DNA of 64,000 nucleotides from WHSW01 sp963781265 (GCA_963781265.1 CAWAFH010000006.1:22401-86400), one strand, 5' to 3'. Shown: positions 16,648-26,337, counted from the stretch's first letter. The notes: generated by a model not told the origin, from the letters alone. Numbers and translations: made by a program.

Positions 16648-18204
16648 CTACGGCGCCAGCGTCTCGTCGAGGATCTCGGGCTCCGGAAGATCGGGATCGG
16701 GGCCGCGGAACGCCGCGACCCGCTTCAGGATCCGCCCGGCCCCGGAGGCGAGCTCGCGCCCCGACTCGGGTGCGATCAGGCGCAGCAGACCGAGGTAGAG
16801 GATGGCGCCGGCGAGCGCCTCGGCGAGGAGCAGCAGCGCCCCGACGGCCACCCCGTGGGACTCCGCGTCGACCAGCAGCTCGACCGGGATCAGGGCCCCG
16901 GCGGCGGCGCAAGCCGCGAGCGCGGGCGGCCAGACCTCGGCGACCATCAGCCGCATCGGCGTGCCGGCGACGCGCCGCATCAAGAACAGCGCGTAGACGC
17001 CGCCGGCGACGGCGCCGATCGAGAGCGCAGCCGAGGCGGCGGTGAGCCCGAATGGCTGCAGGGCCAGGATCAAGCCGGCGGTGATCACCGCCGTGACCAC
17101 GTGCATGCGGGTCAGGTACCGCGGCTCGCCGATCGCCTTCAGCGCCTCGGAGACCACGTTGGCGAGCATCCCGCCGGCGGGCAGCAGGCACATCGCGGCC
17201 ATCGCCTCGCCAGCTTCGCGCCACTCGGGCCCGAAGATGATCACCGCGGTCGGCACGCCGAGCGGGACGAAGAACAGGCCCGCGGGGAAGGAGGCCACGC
17301 ACACCCACCGCAGCGACCGCAGGAACGCCCCCTGGAGCCGCCTCGCATCGCCGGCGATCCGGGAGAAGGCGGGGAAGAGGACGTAGGCGGCTCCCGCGAG
17401 CAGGAGCGAGAACGGGGTGCCGGCGAGCCGCAGCGCGTAGCGGAACTGCCCCAACGCAGCCGTGCCGAGCAAGCGCCCGACGAGCGCCGTGCTCACCTGC
17501 TCACCGATGTGCAGGATCGCCGTTGCGACGAAGACGTGCCGCCCGTATCCGACCAACTCCCTCCACATCGAGAACGACACCTGCGACCACCGCGGCCGCC
17601 ACCGAACCAGGGCCCAGGCGAGGATCGCGTCGATCGCAAAGCCGGCGTACTGGCCGATCACCAGCGACCACGCTCCGAGCCCCGCGGCGGCTGCGATCAC
17701 CGCCGACACGCCGAAGCAGAGCACCGTTGCGGGCTCGATCACCAGTCGGCGCACGAACGAGAAGCTGCGCTGCAGGAGGGCATCCGGGACCGCCCCGATC
17801 GTTCGTAAGAACACGGTCCCCGAGGAGGCGGCTGCGATCGCCGTGATCTCGGCGCCGTTGAAGAACATGCCGGTCAGCGGCGCGGTGGCCAGCGCCAGGA
17901 GGCTGAACGCCACTCCCGTGATCGCCGTCGCGACGGCCGCGGTGGATGCCGCCTCGTCGACGCGGTCGCGGCGCTGGATCACGGCGGATGCCAGCCCGGA
18001 TTCGGTCACCAGCAGGCTGAGACCGACGATCACGGTTGCGGCGGCGAACTCGCCGAACTCGGTCGGGCTCAGCAACCGCGCGAGCGCGATGTAGAAGGCC
18101 AGGTTGAGCGCCTGGGCGGCGATGTAGCCGGCGGCGGCGAGGCTGACCCCGCGAACGACCGTCGAGGTCAGGTCACGGGGTGGGTCCTGATCGTCGGCGC
18201 TCAA
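16648..18204 (-). CDS. Polysaccharide flippase (Wzx/MATE-like)
   Basis: A 518-residue integral membrane protein with 12-14 predicted helices. LLSPTEFGEFAAATVIVGLS near residue 40 is typical of the Wzx/RfbX/MurJ-like exporter superfamily. It should translocate undecaprenyl-linked repeat units across the membrane for the Wzy-dependent pathway, consistent with the Wzy and Wzz-type genes in the same locus. The hydrophilic C-terminal ~35 residues (RGPDPDLPEPEILDETLAP) are cytoplasmic. The ATG at 18204 gives a short polar N-terminus before the first helix. Confidence 0.88.
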   Translation of the reverse strand: MSADDQDPPRDLTSTVVRGVSLAAAGYIAAQALNLAFYIALARLLSPTEFGEFAAATVIVGLSLLVTESGLASAVIQRRDRVDEAASTAAVATAITGVAFSLLALATAPLTGMFFNGAEITAIAAASSGTVFLRTIGAVPDALLQRSFSFVRRLVIEPATVLCFGVSAVIAAAAGLGAWSLVIGQYAGFAIDAILAWALVRWRPRWSQVSFSMWRELVGYGRHVFVATAILHIGEQVSTALVGRLLGTAALGQFRYALRLAGTPFSLLLAGAAYVLFPAFSRIAGDARRLQGAFLRSLRWVCVASFPAGLFFVPLGVPTAVIIFGPEWREAGEAMAAMCLLPAGGMLANVVSEALKAIGEPRYLTRMHVVTAVITAGLILALQPFGLTAASAALSIGAVAGGVYALFLMRRVAGTPMRLMVAEVWPPALAACAAAGALIPVELLVDAESHGVAVGALLLLAEALAGAILYLGLLRLIAPESGRELASGAGRILKRVAAFRGPDPDLPEPEILDETLAP

Positions 18205-18454
18205 TGGGCGCGAATCCTAGTCGGAGCCGCGGAGGGTGCCCGCCCGGCTGCTGCCCCGATCACTTGGTATCGGCACGTGAGCGCCGGACCTTTAGCGGAT
18301 TTCTTGCGCATTCGCGATCTACTGCAATACGGCTAACCGATCGGTAGTAGGCGCGGCCGAGCAAGCCCGTGGGGGGCTCGTTGCAACCGGGGATGTGGGG
18401 ATGGACGAATGTCCAGATAGCGGCGAAAAGCTGCCCGATTCGGGGCGCGCACCG
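18205..18454. promoter_or_regulatory. Divergent intergenic region between flippase and beta-helix gene
   Basis: This gap separates the leftward flippase from the rightward beta-helix gene and should hold both promoters. CCGAT...ATCGG forms a small inverted repeat near 18256-18273, and ACCGATCGGT (18336-18345) is a perfect 10-bp palindrome. GAGC and GCTC arms flank a G-run near 18360-18380. The segment is more AT-rich than its surroundings around 18290-18330. I recognise no known riboswitch; a fragment near 18331 faintly resembles the 3' part of the c-di-AMP riboswitch but the diagnostic 5' elements are missing. Confidence 0.4.
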
Positions 18455-19804
18455 ATGGGGTGGCGAGTGAAGCCCAAGCTCACAGCCCCGCTCGGCGCGT
18501 TCGCCGCCGTGGTCGCGGCGTTCGCGATCAGCGCTCCGGGCGCCGCGGCCACCGTCACCGCGGCCGACTGTGACGTCGTCGTCGCCACCGACGGCAGCGA
18601 CGCGAACCCGGGCACCGTCGACGCGCCGCTGCGCAGCTCGGACTACGCGGTCAACAACCTGGCGGCGGGCCAGACGCTCTGCTTCCGTGCCGGCACGTAC
18701 TCCAGCACCGTCGGGCTCAGCATCAAGGCCCCGCAGGCGATCGTCACCTCATACCCGGGCGAGACCGCGACGCTGCTCGGGTCCCTGCGAATCGAGCGTC
18801 CGGCGACCGGGACGACGGTCGAGGACATGGTCCTCAACGGCCGCAACCCCGACAACTACTTCAACCCGCTCATCTACGCCGACGACGCGGTCCTGCGCGG
18901 CAACGAGATCACCAACGAGCACACCACCAACTGCGTGCACCTCGCCCCCTACTACGACGAGCCCGGGCCGCGGGGGGTCGTGATCGAGGACAACAACATC
19001 CACGACTGCGGCGAGCTGCCGGCCAACAACCACGAGCACGGGATCTACGTGGCCGAGTCGCGCGACCTGATCATCCGCAACAACTTGATCTGGAACAACG
19101 CCGACCGCGGGATCCAGCTCTACACCGACGTGCGCGGCTCGCATATCTACGGCAACGTGATCAACGGCAACGGGACCGGGGTGATCTTCGGCGGCAACGA
19201 GGACAGCGCCGCCAGCGACAACCTGATCGAGCACAACGTGATCACGAACTCCAACGTCCGCTACAACGTCGAGTACTCCTACGATCCCGCCGGCCCCGAG
19301 GGCTCGGGCAACGTCGTTCGCGAGAACTGCATCCACGGCGCCGCCGGCTGGTACGGCCGCGAGGCGGGCGGAGCCGCGATCAGCGACGAGGTGGGGTTCG
19401 TCGCGACCGACAACGTGATCGCCGACCCGATGTTCGTCGACCCGGCCCACGGTGACTTCACGATGGCGCCCGGCAGCCCTTGCGCCGGGATCCTGGGGGC
19501 TGCTCCCAGCGACGGCCCCCCGGTGCCCGTGGGGCAGATCTCCCTCGTCGCCTCGCGCACGAGGGTCCCCGCCGGGGCGATGACCCACCTGCGCGGCCGG
19601 CTCCCGGGCGGCGTCAGCGGCACCGTCGTCATCCTGCGCGGCCGCCACGGCAAGTGGAGGGCGCTCAAGGGCGTCCGGGCTCACGGCCGCAAGTTCACCC
19701 TCCGGGCCCGGGTCAGCGCGAAGACCAAGTTCAAGGCTCGCGCCGCGGGGGCGAAGGACTCCCGCGCGGTCAAGGTGATCGCCCGGGCCAAGAACAAGCG
19801 CTAG
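18455..19804 (+). CDS. Secreted right-handed parallel beta-helix protein
   Basis: A probable extracellular protein of 449 residues. A basic start (MGWRVKPK) and hydrophobic stretch ending ISAPGAAA form a signal peptide. Residues ~40-370 carry Asn-rich coils such as VIEDNNIHDCG, LIIRNNLIWNNADRGIQL and HIYGNVINGNGTGVIFGG, typical of pectate-lyase or PL6-like beta-helices acting on or binding polysaccharide. The final ~90 residues are a basic Ig-like or carbohydrate-binding-like domain. The frame is open to GTG 18395, but ATG 18455 or GTG 18467 gives a proper signal peptide. Its position suggests a matrix lyase, epimerase or adhesin; no catalytic residues can be assigned. Confidence 0.8.
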   Translation: MGWRVKPKLTAPLGAFAAVVAAFAISAPGAAATVTAADCDVVVATDGSDANPGTVDAPLRSSDYAVNNLAAGQTLCFRAGTYSSTVGLSIKAPQAIVTSYPGETATLLGSLRIERPATGTTVEDMVLNGRNPDNYFNPLIYADDAVLRGNEITNEHTTNCVHLAPYYDEPGPRGVVIEDNNIHDCGELPANNHEHGIYVAESRDLIIRNNLIWNNADRGIQLYTDVRGSHIYGNVINGNGTGVIFGGNEDSAASDNLIEHNVITNSNVRYNVEYSYDPAGPEGSGNVVRENCIHGAAGWYGREAGGAAISDEVGFVATDNVIADPMFVDPAHGDFTMAPGSPCAGILGAAPSDGPPVPVGQISLVASRTRVPAGAMTHLRGRLPGGVSGTVVILRGRHGKWRALKGVRAHGRKFTLRARVSAKTKFKARAAGAKDSRAVKVIARAKNKR

Positions 19805-21579
19805 CTGGCCCGCCGACCCGTGGACGCGGGCCGGAGCCGGCGGCTGAGCAGCGGCCAGATGGCCGACCCGCGCAGGCGCCGCATGAGCGGCGAGATCTTG
19901 GCGCGAAAGCGGTTCGCATCGTCGGCGCGATAGACCCCGATCCGTGGCCAGGCGAGCCGCCTGGGCGCGTGTAGCTGCGAGGGCAAAGCGGCGCCGGCGA
20001 CGTAACCGGCGTCGCGGGCGGCGGCGATCACGCGCTCGTCGAAGTCGCCGTACGGATAGGCGATCGTGCGGCAGGGGCGATCGAGCCGTTGCTCCAGGAC
20101 GCGGCGCGACTCCGAGAGCTGGCGCGCCAGCGCCTCGTCGTCGAGCTCGCTCAGCCGCGCGTGGTCAACGGTGTGCGAGCCGATCTCCCAGCCGGCCGCG
20201 AGCAGGCGCTCGATCCCATCCCAGTCGAGCGGCTCGAGCTCGTCGCGGTGGGGGCCGTCGGCCCAGCGCTCGATCCCGCTCCAGGAGAGGTTGCGCCCGG
20301 CACCGATGAACGCGGTCGGCACGAACACGGTCGCCGGCACTCCGAGCTCGGCGAGGAGCGGCAGGGCGCGCTCGGTCATCGACCGGTAGCCGTCGTCGAA
20401 GGTGATCGCGAACCGCTTGCCATTCGGCGCTCCGGTGACCGCCTCGCTGAAGGTGACGCCACGGTAGCCGCGAGCGACCAACTCGCCGACCTGTTCGCGA
20501 AGCTGGGCCTCGGTCACCGCCAGCGATGAGTCCCAGGTGTCGCTGACCGCGTGGTAGCCGAGCACCAGAACCTCGCCGTGCTCAGGGCGATGTGCCCACG
20601 GGGGGCGGTGCGCGAGCCGATGGTTGCGCGGGACGAGAACGCGAAATGCGACCTTGCTGGCGAGCGCTCGCGAGCGCGACAGGCGGGACTCCCGATAGGC
20701 GGCGAAGCGATCGATCGCGCGCGCGAACTCGGGTCGCGGGGTAACCGCCTGCAGCGCCCGCAGCTGGGTCAGGTGCAGCAGGTGGTAGGCACCGCTGGCG
20801 AGGTTGCGGACCGGATGGGCGGGGAACAGGTCGTAGAGGGACCAGTACCCGGTGTCGAAGCGGTGGATGTTCGCGGCCAGCGTCTCGACGCCCTCCTCGT
20901 AGAGCCTCGCTGCTCCCTCGTCACCCGTCGCGATCGCGACGTCGCGACATCCCCAGAGCGCGAAGATCGCCCCGTTGAGGACGTAGGACGCCGGGTCCGA
21001 CGGGTACTCCTCGGGAAAGAAGCCCCCGTCGAGCTCCGCGCGGACGCCGCCCTCCTCCACCGGGACGAGCATCGGCTCCAGCGCCCTGATCGCGGCCTCG
21101 CGGTAGCGCTCGTCGCCGGTGCGGCTCGCGACACGGACGAACAGGCTGGCGGCCTCGCCCTGAGCCATCGCCGAGAGCCACGGCGGCTCGAGCCAGTAGC
21201 TGTGAGGCATTGCGGCGAGGTGGGGCCAGCCACCGTCGGGCGCCTGCTCGGCCACCAGCGAGTCGGCGACGCGGATCGCCGTCGCGAGCCACTGATCACC
21301 GTCGCCGGCGAGGTAGCGCTCGTAACAGCCGAGCCCGAACTGGGCGACGGCAACGTGGATCCGGCGCTCGGGTGGCGCCAGCCAGTCGGGCGGCCAGACG
21401 GCCTGGTCCGCCTTCAGCGCGAAGTCGATGTAGTAGCCGCCGGAGGCGTCGTCGGCGAGCCGTGAGCCAACCTCTGGCGAGAACGATCCAGCCGTCGAGA
21501 GCAGGTTCGGCGCGCCGGGGTGCACCTGCCAGAATCGGCGAATCCGATCGAGCGCCGTGGCGCCCGGCGTGTCGCTCAT
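19801..21579 (-). CDS. Fused D-glucuronyl C5-epimerase-like / polysaccharide deacetylase
   Basis: A 592-residue two-domain protein. Residues ~45-310 match the C-terminal catalytic domain of D-glucuronyl C5-epimerases (GGYYIDFALKAD, PPWLSAMAQGEAASLFVRVA, EYPSDPASYVLNGAIFALWG, YWSLYDL). Residues ~360-580 are a NodB polysaccharide deacetylase with TFDDGYRSM supplying the Asp pair, GSHTVDHARLSEL the metal His residues, and YPYGDFDE. The ATG at 21579 precedes the first domain directly; a longer open frame upstream is antisense to the next gene. No signal peptide is visible. In heparan-type biosynthesis, GlcNAc deacetylation precedes GlcA epimerisation, so the fusion may mature a GlcA/GlcNAc polymer. 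Substrate is inferred. Confidence 0.85.
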   Translation of the reverse strand: MSDTPGATALDRIRRFWQVHPGAPNLLSTAGSFSPEVGSRLADDASGGYYIDFALKADQAVWPPDWLAPPERRIHVAVAQFGLGCYERYLAGDGDQWLATAIRVADSLVAEQAPDGGWPHLAAMPHSYWLEPPWLSAMAQGEAASLFVRVASRTGDERYREAAIRALEPMLVPVEEGGVRAELDGGFFPEEYPSDPASYVLNGAIFALWGCRDVAIATGDEGAARLYEEGVETLAANIHRFDTGYWSLYDLFPAHPVRNLASGAYHLLHLTQLRALQAVTPRPEFARAIDRFAAYRESRLSRSRALASKVAFRVLVPRNHRLAHRPPWAHRPEHGEVLVLGYHAVSDTWDSSLAVTEAQLREQVGELVARGYRGVTFSEAVTGAPNGKRFAITFDDGYRSMTERALPLLAELGVPATVFVPTAFIGAGRNLSWSGIERWADGPHRDELEPLDWDGIERLLAAGWEIGSHTVDHARLSELDDEALARQLSESRRVLEQRLDRPCRTIAYPYGDFDERVIAAARDAGYVAGAALPSQLHAPRRLAWPRIGVYRADDANRFRAKISPLMRRLRGSAIWPLLSRRLRPASTGRRAS

Positions 21580-21627
21580 CCGCAGATCTTGCCGTTGCAC
21601 TCCATCGACCGCGAAGCTACAAGACCA

Positions 21628-22800
21628 ATGCGGACGGCGGGCGATCGGCGCCTGCGCGTCCTGACCATGTCGGATTCGGTCGGCACCCACGGGGGTGCCG
21701 AGGCGCTGTCGCGCGAGATCGCTCAGCGGCTCGACCCCGATCGGTTCGAGTCGACCTTCTGCGCGACCAGATTCGACCGTTCGCCGGCGGCCGAGACGGT
21801 GCTCGATTCGTTGCGCGAGACGGGCACTCACTTCATCGGCCTCGAGCGCCGGGGCAGGCTCGACCTCGGGGCCTGGCGCGGGCTCGTGGGCGAGATGCGG
21901 GCCCGCGGGATCGACATCCTGCACAGCCACAAGATCGGCTCGAACTTCTGGGCCGCGATGATCGCGCCGCGGGTGCCGGTGAGCGTCTTCGTCGCCCACG
22001 AACACACCTGGTCGTTCGAGGGGCAGGCCCTGCGCCGGATCATCGACCGCCACCTGATCGCCCGCCGAGCCGACGCGTTCGTCGCCGTCTCCGAGGCCGA
22101 CCGGCGCAAGATGATCGAGATCGAGCGGATCCCGCCGCAGGTCGTGCGTTTCATCGCCAACGGGATCCCGGAGCCGCGGGTCACGGCCGAGCCGGCCGCC
22201 GTCCGGGCCGAGCTCGGCATCGCCCCTGAGCGGCCGCTCGTCGGCATGGTCGCGACCCTGCGTCCGCAGAAGGCCTACGACGTGCTGATCCGCGCCGCGG
22301 CTGAGCTGCGGCGCTCGATCCCCGACGTCGCGGTGGTCATCGTCGGCGGCGAGGAGAGCGGGGTCACGAACGAACGCGACCGGCTGGCCGCGCTGGTCGC
22401 CGAGCTCGGGCTCGAGCGGACCGTGATCTTCGCCGGCTTTCGAGCCGATGCGTTCGACCTGGTGAACGCCCTCGACGTCGCCGCGCTCTCCTCCGACTTC
22501 GAGGGCAGCCCGCTCTCGGTGATGGAGTACATGGAGGCGGGCAAGCCGGTGGTCGCAACCCGGGTCGGCGGGGTGCCGGACCTCGTCGTCGACGGCGAGA
22601 CCGGGCTGCTCGTCGATCCGCAGAACCCGCACGAGCTCGCAGCGGCCGTCGGCGAACTGGTCAGCGACCCCGATCGCGCGCGGGAGATGGGACGGCGAGG
22701 ACGCGAGCGGCGGCGCAGCATGTTCTCGGTCGAGGCGACGACGCGGGCGGTCGAGGCCCTCTACGAGGAGCTCTACGCCGCGAAGGCGGCGGCGCGATGA
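21628..22800 (+). CDS. GT4-family glycosyltransferase
   Basis: A GT-B glycosyltransferase of 390 residues. It has the N-terminal glycine loop VGTHGGAEALSREIAQRL, an HSHKIGSNFWAA segment, VRFIANGIPEP, and the sugar-nucleotide site FEGSPLSVMEYMEAGKPVVATR with a clear E-x7-E-type pattern, then GGVPDLV. The ATG at 21628 is only 48 bases from the divergent epimerase/deacetylase start, so the promoters share that gap. It overlaps the following acetyltransferase by four bases. It likely adds one sugar of the exopolysaccharide repeat. Confidence 0.9.
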   Translation: MRTAGDRRLRVLTMSDSVGTHGGAEALSREIAQRLDPDRFESTFCATRFDRSPAAETVLDSLRETGTHFIGLERRGRLDLGAWRGLVGEMRARGIDILHSHKIGSNFWAAMIAPRVPVSVFVAHEHTWSFEGQALRRIIDRHLIARRADAFVAVSEADRRKMIEIERIPPQVVRFIANGIPEPRVTAEPAAVRAELGIAPERPLVGMVATLRPQKAYDVLIRAAAELRRSIPDVAVVIVGGEESGVTNERDRLAALVAELGLERTVIFAGFRADAFDLVNALDVAALSSDFEGSPLSVMEYMEAGKPVVATRVGGVPDLVVDGETGLLVDPQNPHELAAAVGELVSDPDRAREMGRRGRERRRSMFSVEATTRAVEALYEELYAAKAAAR

Positions 22801-23924
22801 AGGCCGAGCTGATCACCGAGGCGTCCGCCATCGCGTCGATCGAGGATGAGTGGCGCCGGCTCGCCGTCGGCGCCGGCAGCGCCTTCGTCAGCCCCGAGTG
22901 GACGCGCGCCTGGCTCGCCGCGACCCCGACCGACCGGCCGTTGATCGGCGCCGTCAGGCGCGACGACGACTCGCTCGCCGGGGTGATGCCCCTGGTCGCG
23001 GACCGCGCCGGTCGCGGGGCCACGGTGCGGTTCGCCGGCGCGGCGCTCGGCGACCGCTTCGGCCCCGCAGCGGTCCCGGGCGACGAGGCGGCGGTCGCGG
23101 CCGCGACGATGCGAGAGATCGATCGCGCGGGCCGCTCCCCGGCGCTGACGATCCTGCACCGGGTCGACTCCGCCGGCGAGTGGCCGAGCGCGATGGCCGC
23201 CGCGGCGCGCAGGAGATCGGTGCTGATCGAGCAGAGCCCGGCCGAGCTGTTCTACATCCCGACGGCGGGGCTCGATTGGGACGGTTACCTGGCGACCCGT
23301 TCGCAGAAGTTCCGCCAGCGGGTCGCTCGCGGGCTCGAGAAGAGCCTCGTGAAGGAGCATTCCTACACGGTCCGCGATTGCGCGTCGGCCACCGAGCTCG
23401 ACGCCGATCTCGCCACTCTGTTCCGCCTTCACGACCTGCGCCACAGCGACGATTCCTCGATCGCCGCGAACCGGGACCGCGGCTTCATCGCCGACTTCGC
23501 CCACCGGGCGCTGGAGCGAGAGTGGCTGCGCCTTCGCGTGCTCGAGATCGAGGGCGATCCGGTCGCGGCCTTCCTCGCCTGGTGCGTGGGCGGGCGCTAC
23601 GCGATCTACCAGAGCGGCTTCGATCCGGCCTGGGCGCGCTACAGCGTCGGCGCGCTCCTGCTCGTGCACACCGTACGGGCCGGGATCGAGGAGGGCGCCG
23701 AGGAGGTCGACATGCTGCTCGGCGAGGAGGCGTACAAGCAGCGCTTCGCGGCCGCGACCCGAGAGGTCCACACCGTGACCGTGGCCCCGGCGCGGTCCGC
23801 GCGCCGGCTGCTCTCGGCCGCGGAGGCGGGAGCGCGCAAACGCGCCCGCGGCCTCGCCGACCGCCCGGTCATCGGCGCGGCGCTGAAGCGCGCGGCGCGC
23901 CTGCTTCCGACCGGGCGGCGTTGA
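22797..23924 (+). CDS. GNAT acetyltransferase of BioF2/CelD type
   Basis: A 375-residue protein with the tandem-GNAT layout found in FemAB-like and CelD/BcsL proteins of polysaccharide clusters. The N-terminal part has FVSPEWTRAWLAA; the C-terminal part has the characteristic LDWDGYLATRSQKFRQRVARG followed by FLAWCVGGRYAIYQSGFDP and MLLGEEAYKQRFA. A basic helical tail ends the protein. Translational overlap with the preceding glycosyltransferase suggests it acylates the glycan or its lipid carrier, but no substrate can be named from sequence. Confidence 0.8.
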   Translation: MKAELITEASAIASIEDEWRRLAVGAGSAFVSPEWTRAWLAATPTDRPLIGAVRRDDDSLAGVMPLVADRAGRGATVRFAGAALGDRFGPAAVPGDEAAVAAATMREIDRAGRSPALTILHRVDSAGEWPSAMAAAARRRSVLIEQSPAELFYIPTAGLDWDGYLATRSQKFRQRVARGLEKSLVKEHSYTVRDCASATELDADLATLFRLHDLRHSDDSSIAANRDRGFIADFAHRALEREWLRLRVLEIEGDPVAAFLAWCVGGRYAIYQSGFDPAWARYSVGALLLVHTVRAGIEEGAEEVDMLLGEEAYKQRFAAATREVHTVTVAPARSARRLLSAAEAGARKRARGLADRPVIGAALKRAARLLPTGRR

Positions 23925-23936
23925 GCCGCCGGTCGG

Positions 23937-24791
23937 TTACGAGCGGCCGCTGGTCGCCCGGCGGACGGCGTTGCGGCTCGCCCGCATGCCGCGCCATGCT
24001 CCGGCTTTGAGCCGATCGCTGGCGGCGCGCTCGCCCGGAGCCCTCGGCGAGAGGCGCAGCTTGCGCAGCCGCGAGTTGACCGCGTAGACGTCGACGACCT
24101 CGGCGCTTCGCTTCGTATAGAACGAGGTCGAGAGCGAGATCGAGTAGTCGGGCCCATTGGTGATCGCGTGCGGGTCCTGCGGCGGGATGTGAACGCCGTC
24201 GCCGGGTCCCATCGCGTAGGTGGTCGCGTTGAAGGGCATCTCGGAGATGTTGCGGTGGCCGCCGCCGTAGTAGCGCTCGGCCTCGGTGCGCTCGGTCTCG
24301 GCGTCCTTGAACTTGCCGATCGTGATCTCCTTGGTCCCGTGGATCTGGAAGAGCATGTTGTGCTCGGGATCGAAGTGAGAGGGGACGTTGGAGTTGGCGG
24401 ACGAGATCAGGATGTAGCACTCGCTGGAGATCCGGCCGCCCTCCAGGTCGACCTGGTCCGAGTGGATCTCGGAGAGGATCTCCTCGGTCAACTGCGCGTA
24501 CTCCGGGTCGCTGTGGAGGCGCTTCATCACCATCCACTTGCCGTTCGCCTCGATCCCGCGGACGACGTCGCCGGCCGTCAGCGCGGTGTCCTGGGCGCCG
24601 CCTCCGGGGAGGATCGACGGGGCGTCGGAGTCGGTGTGCTCGTACTGGTCGGCCGGGAGGCTGTCGGCGAGTTGCGCGAGGCGCTCGATCTGCAGCAGCG
24701 GATGGTCGCTTAGGTTGTGGCGGACGGCGAACGAGTTACGCCCGAACTGCGTCTGCATCACGTCGTAGTCGACTTCGATCCAATTGCTCAT
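23937..24791 (-). CDS. Cupin/JmjC-like protein
   Basis: A 284-residue protein with a JmjC-type cupin core. SHFDPEHNMLFQIHGTKE near residues 137-154 supplies an H-x-D metal motif, and GDGVHIPPQDPHAITNG near 200 supplies the second His, so an Fe(II)/2-oxoglutarate-dependent dioxygenase is plausible. A charged N-terminal domain precedes it, and the last ~40 residues are very basic. It lies immediately downstream of the polymerase/ligase gene on the same strand. A role in modifying a cell-envelope component is suggested only by context. No signal peptide is seen. Confidence 0.7.
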   Translation of the reverse strand: MSNWIEVDYDVMQTQFGRNSFAVRHNLSDHPLLQIERLAQLADSLPADQYEHTDSDAPSILPGGGAQDTALTAGDVVRGIEANGKWMVMKRLHSDPEYAQLTEEILSEIHSDQVDLEGGRISSECYILISSANSNVPSHFDPEHNMLFQIHGTKEITIGKFKDAETERTEAERYYGGGHRNISEMPFNATTYAMGPGDGVHIPPQDPHAITNGPDYSISLSTSFYTKRSAEVVDVYAVNSRLRKLRLSPRAPGERAASDRLKAGAWRGMRASRNAVRRATSGRS

Positions 24792-24861
24792 CTGCTGCTG
24801 CGCTCCTTAATCGGGTCCCTCGTATTCATCGGCGCCCCCCGCCTCGACTTGAGCGCCAAGT

Positions 24862-26334
24862 CTAGTCGCGCGAGATCGTCGCCGGCCCACCTGAAACGGC
24901 TCCAAAATGCGCCCAGCGGTTCGCCGCCGGGTCGCCCGGCGTCCACGTTGCCGGGGTGGTCTCGTCCGCCGAGCTCGCGGCCCTGCGGGCGATGATCAGC
25001 ATCGCCGGCCCGAGCGCGAGCAGGATCCACAGCGCCTTCCCGAATTGGTCGGAGATGAAGAAGTCCGCCACCAGCAGGCCGGCCAGGGCTGCGAACAGCC
25101 CGCGCGCGATCAGCTCCATCTCGAAGTCGCCCTGGCGCTTGAAGCTCCTGGCGGCCCGGATCAACGAGCCGAGGCAGAAGCCGAGCAAAGCCAGCCAGGC
25201 CACCAGCCCGGGGATCCCCAGCTCGGCGAGGAACTCCAGGTAGGTGTTGTGGACGACCAGCGGGGTATCGATGATCAGGTCGCTGCGAGGGGCCGAGCCT
25301 GCCTCGAGCACGTAGTGGCGCGAGGCGACCTGGAAGTTGCCCGCACCGATCCCGCGGGCCGGGTTCTGCTCGGCGATCCGCCATGCGACCTCCCAGATCG
25401 TCACCCGCCCCTCCTTGACCCGGGTGTCGCCCTGGGTGGTCGACTTCAGGTGCTCGACCTCGGCGGGGCTGGCGAAGCCGGCGAAGTAGATGAACATCGC
25501 CGCGCCGATCGTCGCGGCGATCAGGCCGATCCGCCAGCGCCACTTGCCGGCGACGAAGAAGGCGACCACGAGGGCGACCGCGAGCGCCACGAGGCCGCCG
25601 CGCGAGACCGTCAGGGCGACCGTTGCCCCGCAGATGATCCCGGTGCCCGCCGCGAGCAGGCGGATGCCCGGGCGCTTGGTCAACCCGATCGCCGCGAACA
25701 TGCAGATCATGCAGGCGGGGACGAGGACCGCGGCAAGCTCGTTCGGGTCGAGCGCCGCGCTCTCGAGGCGGCCGTACGTGGCCTGGAACTGGCTGGGGGC
25801 CGCGAAGCCATAGAGCGCCGCGACCAGCGCGCCGAGGACGAACGCGATCACCAGCCGGATCCCGACTCGCCGCTCGGAGACCGCGGTCAGGATGATCACG
25901 AACATCATCGCGTTGAGCGCGATCCGGCCGAGCAGCGCCCGGCTCAGCGCCGGATCCTCCGCCCAGGTCGAGCTGAGCGCGATCCAGCCGAGCAGGCAGG
26001 CGAGAATCACGCACGCAGGGCGCACGACGGCGAGGTCCACCTTGACGCGCTGCGCGGTCATCACGGCGAGCCACGAGACCAGGAGCAGGCCACCGAGCAG
26101 CTTGCTGAACGAGAGCGCGGGGCCGCCGAACGGGACGATCTCGAGAAACGCGACGAAGGTGAACAGCGCCAGCCCCCAGGCCAGGTCGGCGATCACGAGG
26201 ATCACGAACGCGGCCGAGAAGGACGCCGCGATCGCGAGCTTCGGGTCGATCCCGGCCATCAGCCCGACCAGCGCCGCGAGCACGCCGACCGCCGGACCGA
26301 CGATCCAGCGGCTCAGGTCGACCTGGGCCGCCAT
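24862..26334 (-). CDS. O-antigen ligase/polymerase family membrane protein
   Basis: A 490-residue polytopic protein with about 11 helices and one large external loop (roughly residues 280-340) containing VTIWEVAWRIAEQNPARGIGAGNF and HNTYLEFLAELGIPGL, the signature of the Wzy/WaaL (PF04932) superfamily. It probably polymerises repeat units or ligates the finished glycan to its anchor. It sits three bases downstream of the Wzz/kinase gene, which supports a Wzy role. The C-terminal ~35 residues are hydrophilic. Ligase and polymerase functions cannot be separated by sequence. Confidence 0.85.
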   Translation of the reverse strand: MAAQVDLSRWIVGPAVGVLAALVGLMAGIDPKLAIAASFSAAFVILVIADLAWGLALFTFVAFLEIVPFGGPALSFSKLLGGLLLVSWLAVMTAQRVKVDLAVVRPACVILACLLGWIALSSTWAEDPALSRALLGRIALNAMMFVIILTAVSERRVGIRLVIAFVLGALVAALYGFAAPSQFQATYGRLESAALDPNELAAVLVPACMICMFAAIGLTKRPGIRLLAAGTGIICGATVALTVSRGGLVALAVALVVAFFVAGKWRWRIGLIAATIGAAMFIYFAGFASPAEVEHLKSTTQGDTRVKEGRVTIWEVAWRIAEQNPARGIGAGNFQVASRHYVLEAGSAPRSDLIIDTPLVVHNTYLEFLAELGIPGLVAWLALLGFCLGSLIRAARSFKRQGDFEMELIARGLFAALAGLLVADFFISDQFGKALWILLALGPAMLIIARRAASSADETTPATWTPGDPAANRWAHFGAVSGGPATISRD

Positions 26335-26337
26335 CGG

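Noticed and set aside
18331..18360. Fragment resembling the 3' end of a c-di-AMP riboswitch
   Set aside because: The GGGGGACCCA and GGGGTGAATC elements are missing upstream, so the class cannot be supported.
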